In this document: one piece after another, positions 59,645-64,000 of the stretch
Position numbering within the stretch: position 1 is the stretch's first letter
How the letters are laid out: each line of letters starts with the position of its first letter
Source of the DNA: Candidatus Leptofilum proximum
GTDB taxonomy: Bacteria > Chloroflexota > Anaerolineae > Promineifilales > Promineifilaceae
Length of the DNA stretch: 64,000 bases
Direction: 5' to 3'
Assembly (NCBI GenBank): GCA_016710325.1
Contig: JADJXK010000002.1
Span: forward strand, 3,286,001 to 3,350,000
Translations under genes and position numbers: made by a program
Notes under the pieces: model-generated
Database searches by the model: none
Told to the model about the DNA's origin: nothing
The model's input: the letters and a program-made list of their open reading frames with translations, nothing else

Positions 59645-60024
59645 TCGTTTGTTACGCAATTCATCCTCACCTGTCATTCCCGCGCAGGCGGGAATCCAAA
59701 AATGAATGCTTGCCGCCTGGCCGATGAGTATCCCGCCGCGGAGCTGTGGGAAGCCGGGCGCAACGCTGCCTCGCTGATGGAAACGGCCTTTGCGCGCAAG
59801 TTGATCCTGGAAAGTACGGCCGTACCCGACATTCAGTTTGGCCTCTAAAGGGCAACAAGTTGACAAAATCGAGTACAATTAGCCGCAGGGTTGGCCAGCC
59901 GCCACCGCGGTGGATGGCAGCAGTTTGACGGCCAATTATCTTTCACAGTAAGATGTTCAAGAGTGCCTTTTTTGTTTACATAATGTCAGTCGCGAAATTT
60001 TTTGGGAGCAAGCCAATACACAAT
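59645..60024. other. Spacer with REP-like hairpin and a gene fragment
   Basis: TCATTCCCGCGCAGGCGGGA at 59675-59694 is a hairpin repeat common in many genomes. A 48-codon frame follows directly (59702-59848). A possible promoter for the pilin gene, TTGACG (59925) and TAAGAT (59949) 18 bases apart, lies near the right end. Confidence 0.5.
59702..59848 (+). pseudogene. 48-codon ORF, probably the 3' remnant of a gene
   Basis: The frame encodes a soluble, amphipathic helical peptide (DEYPAAELWEAGRNAASLME, then a hydrophobic end VPDIQFGL) with codon use like neighbouring genes and one ACGGCCGT. It has no ribosome site, and its 5' side abuts a REP-like hairpin. It looks like the end of a longer protein whose beginning was lost. 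I do not recognise the family. Confidence 0.4.
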
Positions 60025-60201
60025 ATGCAAAAACAGCGCGGCCAGGGGCTGGTGGAGTATGCCCTTATTTTGGTTTTGGTCGCCATCGTCGTTATCGGAA
60101 TATTGACTTTGCTGGGGCCGCAAATCGGCAACATTTTTAGCCGGTTGCTTGAACCATCTTACTGCGGCAGCTGTATTTGCGGCACGTCCATTTGCAACTA
60201 A
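60025..60201 (+). CDS. Flp-type pilin with Cys-rich tail
   Basis: The 58-residue protein has the Flp prepilin pattern: a short leader ending in Gly, then QGLVEYALILVLVAIVVIGIL with Glu5 of the mature form. After the hydrophobic helix the tail YCGSCICGTSIC holds four cysteines, unusual for Flp pilins. Prepilin peptidase TadV and assembly genes are not in the window. An ATG 24 codons earlier is possible but would give an oversized leader. Confidence 0.82.
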   Translation: MQKQRGQGLVEYALILVLVAIVVIGILTLLGPQIGNIFSRLLEPSYCGSCICGTSICN

Positions 60202-60227
60202 CCGCTCTCCCTCGGTAAACTTGCGGG

Positions 60228-62012
60228 ATGAATCGAATCCGCATTGTTTTGTTATGTCTACTTGTTCTGGGGCTGCTGGCGATTGCGCCGCACAAAAGCA
60301 GCGCCGCTCCCGTCCATCTGCCCGCCCAGGCGCCCGTTGATTATCGCTTTGGTGTTATTGAAAGCTACCAAAATCCAGGAGAAGCCAACGCCCTGGGTGC
60401 GGCCTGGACGCGCGTGCGCTTTCAGTGGGCCGAGGTGCAGGCGGGTGGTCCAGGCACCTGGACCGCCAGCGTAAGCGATGGCCAGATCAATGGCGAGATT
60501 GGCGCCGGACGCACGGTGGTGGGTCTGCTCATCGGCATTCCCGATTGGGCGCGGGAAGGGAATTTGCCCCGCGGGCTGCACCTGCCGCACACGGATCCGA
60601 ACAATACGTGGGCGAACTTTGTGCGCGAGGCGGTGGGGCGGTATAACGGCCGTATCAACCACTGGATCATCTGGAACGAGCCAGACGTCAACGATCCTAA
60701 CGCACCGGGATTCACCTGGGGCGGTTCTGTGCAGGACTTTTTTCAACTACAGCGCACCGCCTACCTGGCAGCCAAAGAGGTCAATCCCAACGCCACCATT
60801 CATCTCAGCGCCTTTACCCACTTCTGGAACCCTAACTACATTTACGAATTCCTCGACGTGGTCGTGGCCGATCCGTCTGCGCCGGACAACAATTACTATT
60901 TTGATGCGCTCACGGCCCATCTCTACTTTCAGCCGGATTCAATTTACAATCTCATCCAGCAGTTTTACGGCGCGGTGGGCAGCCGGGGCATCCCCTGGAA
61001 GCCGGTCTGGCTGGTAGAAACCAACGCCCCGCCAATAGATGATCCGGCCTGGCCGGTGTCTAACTTTACTTTCCGGGTGGCGCAGCAGGAGCAGGCAGCG
61101 TTTATTCCCCAGGCGTTTGCTGTGGGGCTGGCGGCCGGGGCGCAGCGTATTGCCGTCTACAAAATGCAGGATACGGTTGATGACGTCGCTGCCAACCCCG
61201 AACCGTTTGGCTTGCTGCGCATGGACGGCTCGCGTCGCCCGGCATTTACCACCTACCAGGTAGCGGTGCAGTACCTGGCCGGGATGCAGGGTGTGAAGCG
61301 TGAAGAATGGGGCCATTGGGGGCAAATTCGCCTGAACCAGGGCACACACGCTACGACAGTGCTGTTCTCCCGCCTGCCTGCGCCGCAGACGGTGGAAGTG
61401 GTGGCTGAGGCGAATACGGCCGTTCTCGTCGATATGTGGGGCAGCCGACGCACTATCTCGGCCAGCGGCGGCGTTTTTACCGTGGAGCTGCCCGGCGCGA
61501 TTTGCGCCCAGACGGCCGGGGATTTTTGCATGATTGGCGGTCCGGTTTATTACCTGGTGCAGTCGCTCGATGGCGCTTCGGTGCCAGCTCCACCTCCGGT
61601 GGGTGGTCCACCGCCCGTGGGCACGCCGGTAGCAAACGATACGCCCGCAGCTACCGGCACCATCGATCCGGACGCCCCGACAAACACGTCGTCCGCCACC
61701 CACACCGCAAAGCCCACCGAAACACCGGAAGCATCATCTACGCCGCGTGACACGGTCACGCCGCGACCGACGCGCACCCTCACAGCCACCGCCACGGCCG
61801 TTCCTACCGATACCCCCACATCGCCGCCAACGGAAACGGCCGTGCCCGCCACCGAAGATGCCTTGCCGCCCACGGCCGTTCCCACCCAGGAAGCCGCTGC
61901 TGAAGTGCCAGAATCGCGCGGCAGTCTGTCGCTCATTTTGCTAGGTGTAGCCGGATTAGGGGCTCTGGGCCTTGGCGGCTGGTGGTGGAACGGCCGTCGC
62001 CAAAGTAAGTAG
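60228..62012 (+). CDS. Cell-surface glycoside hydrolase (clan GH-A-like)
   Basis: The 594-residue protein has a signal peptide, a TIM-barrel catalytic domain (about 40-370), a small beta domain, a Thr/Pro stalk (about 450-560) and a C-terminal membrane anchor with basic tail (LILLGVAGLGALGLGGWWWN). The putative acid/base is Glu151 in IIWNEPD and the nucleophile Glu264 in VWLVETNAP, as in clan GH-A families such as GH39. It probably cleaves an extracellular polysaccharide. The TAG stop is the first part of a long palindrome. Confidence 0.85.
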   Translation: MNRIRIVLLCLLVLGLLAIAPHKSSAAPVHLPAQAPVDYRFGVIESYQNPGEANALGAAWTRVRFQWAEVQAGGPGTWTASVSDGQINGEIGAGRTVVGLLIGIPDWAREGNLPRGLHLPHTDPNNTWANFVREAVGRYNGRINHWIIWNEPDVNDPNAPGFTWGGSVQDFFQLQRTAYLAAKEVNPNATIHLSAFTHFWNPNYIYEFLDVVVADPSAPDNNYYFDALTAHLYFQPDSIYNLIQQFYGAVGSRGIPWKPVWLVETNAPPIDDPAWPVSNFTFRVAQQEQAAFIPQAFAVGLAAGAQRIAVYKMQDTVDDVAANPEPFGLLRMDGSRRPAFTTYQVAVQYLAGMQGVKREEWGHWGQIRLNQGTHATTVLFSRLPAPQTVEVVAEANTAVLVDMWGSRRTISASGGVFTVELPGAICAQTAGDFCMIGGPVYYLVQSLDGASVPAPPPVGGPPPVGTPVANDTPAATGTIDPDAPTNTSSATHTAKPTETPEASSTPRDTVTPRPTRTLTATATAVPTDTPTSPPTETAVPATEDALPPTAVPTQEAAAEVPESRGSLSLILLGVAGLGALGLGGWWWNGRRQSK

Positions 62013-62061
62013 CCGCGGATTCTTTCCGCGCAATGGGAACGCGGAAAGAATCCGCGGCTAC
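62009..62061. repeat. Long palindrome overlapping a stop codon
   Basis: Perfect 22-base arms (GTAGCCGCGGATTCTTTCCG...) surround a nine-base loop. The first bases form the TAG stop of the glycosidase gene, and the end lies 12 bases before the TTG start of the next gene. The outer arm resembles the palindrome at 15978-16033. Confidence 0.88.
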
Positions 62062-62073
62062 GAAGGGAAAACC

Positions 62074-63375
62074 TTGAAAAAATTTATTCCAATCGCAATC
62101 CTGGTTATTTTTGTTTGGGCCTGGCCTGCCCGGGCGCAGGGCGGCATCGCCGTTACGCGCAATGTGGCGCAGGTGGATTTTCCGCGCTCGGTGACTTTCC
62201 AGCTGGAACTAGCTGACGCCAGCGACGTGGCCGAGGTCAACCTGGTGTATGAGGTGGACCGATCGGGATGTTTGACGGCCAATACGGCCGTCCCAGTCGA
62301 GCTCAACAACACCCAGGCGGAATGGACCTGGGAAATGGTTCGCTCGGGTAATCCACCGCCGGGGGCGACCTTGCGCTGGGCCTGGCAAATCACGGACCGC
62401 CAGGGCAACGTCACCACCACCGATGAACAGAGCCACACCTTCGTCGATGACCGTTTTAGTTGGCAAACCGTGTCCGCGCCCAACATCCGCCTGCACTGGT
62501 ACGAGGGCGACGATGTGGGACCGATTCTGCTGGATGCGGCCGTTGCCGGGCTGGACCAGCTGCAAAACGAGATGGGCATCACGCTCGACAGCGAAGTGCA
62601 GCTTTTTATCTACGGCGAATCGACCGACATGCGCGACGCCGTGCTTTACATCCAGGAGTGGGCGGGCGGTGTGGCCTTTAGCGACTACAACATCATCCTC
62701 ATCGGCGTGCCGCCGCGTATTGCCGAGAGCTGGGGTGTGCCCACCGTGCGCCACGAGCTGGCCCATCTCGTAATCGGGCAGTTTGGTCGCAGCTGCGTGG
62801 GCGGCAGCCGCCCCACCTGGCTGGACGAGGGGCTGGCGGTCTATGCTGAAGGCGAGCCCAGCGAATCGATCCAGGCCGACCTGGCCAGCGCTATCGAAAA
62901 CAACAGTTTTGAACCGGTGCGCAGCCTGAACGGCGCCTTTTCGGCGCACGGGACGGAAGCGGGTATTGCCTACAGCCAGAGCTACAGCGTGGTCAAATTT
63001 CTGCTGGAAACTTATGGCCAGGCGCACATGCAGGAGCTGATTCTCACGCTGGCGCAAGGCACTGGTTACGACGAGGCGCTGGAAGCGGTCTACGGCTTCA
63101 ACGTCGATGGGCTGGAGCAGGCATGGCGGCAAAGTTTGGACCTGCCCCGGCGCGAGATTCCACCGACGCCCACGGCCGTTTCCGCCCAATCGATCCCCAC
63201 CATCGAACCATTTGGCCTGCCAGAATCTGTGCCCACGGAACCGGCGGCAGCGGCAACGGCCGCGGCAATGGCCGCACCGCCCAGCACCACCGACTCCGGC
63301 AGCGGCATTTGTAACCTCACCGCCTTCCCGCTGCTGCTGGTTGGTCTTGGTCTGGTTCTGCGGAGGCGCAAATGA
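62074..63375 (+). CDS. Surface metallopeptidase (peptidase MA-like)
   Basis: The 433-residue protein has a signal peptide, a beta-sandwich N-terminal domain and a gluzincin-type peptidase domain with HELAH (227-231) and a downstream Glu in WLDEGLAVY (Glu252). A Pro/Ala-rich linker and a C-terminal hydrophobic segment followed by RRRK anchor it to the membrane. It fits Peptidase_MA_2. TTG start at 62074, with AAGGG six bases upstream; an earlier ATG would read through the palindrome. Confidence 0.85.
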   Translation: MKKFIPIAILVIFVWAWPARAQGGIAVTRNVAQVDFPRSVTFQLELADASDVAEVNLVYEVDRSGCLTANTAVPVELNNTQAEWTWEMVRSGNPPPGATLRWAWQITDRQGNVTTTDEQSHTFVDDRFSWQTVSAPNIRLHWYEGDDVGPILLDAAVAGLDQLQNEMGITLDSEVQLFIYGESTDMRDAVLYIQEWAGGVAFSDYNIILIGVPPRIAESWGVPTVRHELAHLVIGQFGRSCVGGSRPTWLDEGLAVYAEGEPSESIQADLASAIENNSFEPVRSLNGAFSAHGTEAGIAYSQSYSVVKFLLETYGQAHMQELILTLAQGTGYDEALEAVYGFNVDGLEQAWRQSLDLPRREIPPTPTAVSAQSIPTIEPFGLPESVPTEPAAAATAAAMAAPPSTTDSGSGICNLTAFPLLLVGLGLVLRRRK

Positions 63376-64000
63376 TTGGGGGAAAAAGCGGAACACAGAG
63401 GGGCACAGAGGAGAGACGGGGTTTCACAGAGATTTCTCAGCGCAGTGTCACCTTGTCACCTTGTCACCCTGTCACCCTGTCACCCCTTCTCTGCTTAATC
63501 GCCGCCGCATTTCTGCTCCTGGGTTGCCAACTGATAACTAATGCCCCGCAACTGCTCCAAAATCAGGCCGATATTGACCGGGATGATGCGATTTTTCTGC
63601 TGGGTGGGCAGCCGCGCACGCTGGACCCGGCCAAGACGTTGGGTGGTCCCGACGGCCCGCTGGGGCTTATCTTTTCCGGGCTGGTGATGTTGGACGCAGA
63701 TTTGCATATTCAGCCAGAGCTGGCTGCCGGGTGGGAGGTGAGCGACGACGGCCGTACCTACACCTTCTACCTGCGTAAAAATGCGCTGTTTCATGATGGA
63801 CGGCCGTTTACCGCCCAGGACGTCATTTTCAGCTGGGAACGCGCCGCCAATCCCACCACAGGCTCAGACACCGTGCAAACTTATCTGGGCGACATCGCGG
63901 GTATCCAGGCGGTGATTGACGGCCAGGCCGAGCAAATCAGCGGCCTGCGGGCGATTGATGATCACACACTGGAAGTGCAGCTCACCGCGCCCGTGGTCTA
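63372..64000 (+). CDS. Peptide/nickel ABC transporter substrate-binding lipoprotein (SBP_bac_5), 3' end cut
   Basis: The frame runs off the window end. After a lipobox (LLLGCQ) the sequence shows the start of the SBP_bac_5 fold: GGQPRTLDPAKTLGGPDGPL, LAAGWEVSDDGRTYTFYLRK and FTAQDVIFSWER. The ATG at 63372 overlaps the upstream stop (ATGA) and has CGGAGG just before it. This makes an unusually long N-region of about 40 residues encoded by two spacer-type repeat words (CACAGAGG at 63394-63413 and GTCACCNT at 63447-63486). A TTG within the second word is the alternative start. Confidence 0.8.
   Translation, partial: MIGGKSGTQRGTEERRGFTEISQRSVTLSPCHPVTLSPLLCLIAAAFLLLGCQLITNAPQLLQNQADIDRDDAIFLLGGQPRTLDPAKTLGGPDGPLGLIFSGLVMLDADLHIQPELAAGWEVSDDGRTYTFYLRKNALFHDGRPFTAQDVIFSWERAANPTTGSDTVQTYLGDIAGIQAVIDGQAEQISGLRAIDDHTLEVQLTAPVV
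63391..63486. repeat. Two word arrays translated at the 5' end of a gene
   Basis: A CACAGAGGGGCACAGAGG word is followed, after 30 bases, by five copies of an 8-base GTCACCTT/GTCACCCT word. In the frame of the substrate-binding protein both are coding. Confidence 0.85.

Larger units (their letters stand above)
1..64000. repeat. Dispersed 8-bp palindrome ACGGCCGT (about 110 copies)
   Basis: The palindrome ACGGCCGT, usually inside AACGGCCGTT or a one-sided variant of it, recurs through the whole window. I counted about 110 copies by eye, roughly one per 570 bases; a GC-rich random sequence would give only a few. Copies lie in genes on both strands and in all reading frames (encoding Thr-Ala-Val, Asn-Gly-Arg or Arg-Pro) and in spacers, for example near 256, 889, 9280, 30421, 48604 and 57860. 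Two overlap in tandem near 35669. The longest stretch without a copy, about 3 kb, is 42.91-45.99 kb, covering nearly all of the LRR-Roc gene. The behaviour resembles the HIP1 palindrome of cyanobacteria; no function is shown. Confidence 0.9.

Noticed and set aside
59953..60024. 24-residue extension of the Flp pilin
   Set aside because: Flp leaders are short; the extension overlaps the likely promoter and adds a second hydrophobic stretch not expected in the family.
63447..63486. GTCACC repeats, considered as a short CRISPR or minisatellite
   Set aside because: Units are only 8 bases with no spacer; they fit the drifting-word arrays seen elsewhere.

Overview
The window looks like a chromosomal segment of a GC-rich, free-living Chloroflexota bacterium (Anaerolineae/Caldilineae-like). 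This is inferred from a SARP regulator of the Chloroflexota type paired with a tiny divergent partner gene, a class II diterpene cyclase like those of Herpetosiphon, many lipoproteins and surface proteins with Thr/Pro-rich linkers, a SpoVS protein with no other sporulation genes, and a very abundant 8-bp palindrome ACGGCCGT (about 110 copies counted by eye). No rRNA, ribosomal-protein or phage genes are present, and there is no CRISPR array.

Layout. 0.2-4 kb: a small membrane protein and a three-gene ABC-2 exporter. 4-9 kb: minus-strand secreted and enzyme genes (GerMN-like lipoprotein, two-repeat-type PxKF protein with a frameshifted start, azoreductase, hydrolase). 9-16 kb: a large SARP/NB-ARC/TPR regulator, tRNA-Glu, a tandem GNAT protein and a MoxR-VWA pair. 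16-27 kb: a lipoprotein, then an ECF sigma factor, its zinc-finger anti-sigma factor, two giant FtsX-type permeases and a protein with two fused ABC ATPase domains. 27-31 kb: a HigBA toxin-antitoxin module, a repeat-rich spacer with a broken effector-associated domain, a TspO-like protein and a LysM/CARDB protein. 31-37 kb: a two-subunit ABC exporter whose genes are separated by a GxxExxY nuclease-like cassette, then the diterpene cyclase. 37-42 kb: LysM and small membrane proteins, MFS transporter, PhnD-like protein, hydrolase. 42-48 kb: an LRR-Roc-COR protein with a C-terminal effector-associated domain, and a YprA/MrfA-type helicase carrying an inserted HNH domain. 48-58 kb: an AT-rich spacer with DnaA-box-like sites, SpoVS, a CinA-NMNAT fusion, GT39, YhaM, UbiX, a flavin-binding protein, a NYN-LOTUS protein, an IS701-family element and three parS-like 16-mers. 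58-64 kb: methyltransferase, Flp pilin, a surface glycosidase, a surface metallopeptidase and the start of a peptide-binding lipoprotein cut by the window end.

The most unusual layer is non-coding. Besides the dispersed ACGGCCGT palindrome, the spacers are filled with unrelated short words iterated with drift at periods of exactly 7, 8 or 9 bases, often followed by an inverted copy, and with long near-perfect palindromes. Many of these start at, overlap, or supply the stop codon of the preceding gene; one lies inside the helicase gene and two are translated into the signal region of the last gene. One word forms an 18-bp perfect inverted repeat around the GxxExxY gene. The DnaA-box cluster and the parS-like sites suggest the right half may lie near the replication origin, but no dnaA, parA or parB gene is present here.
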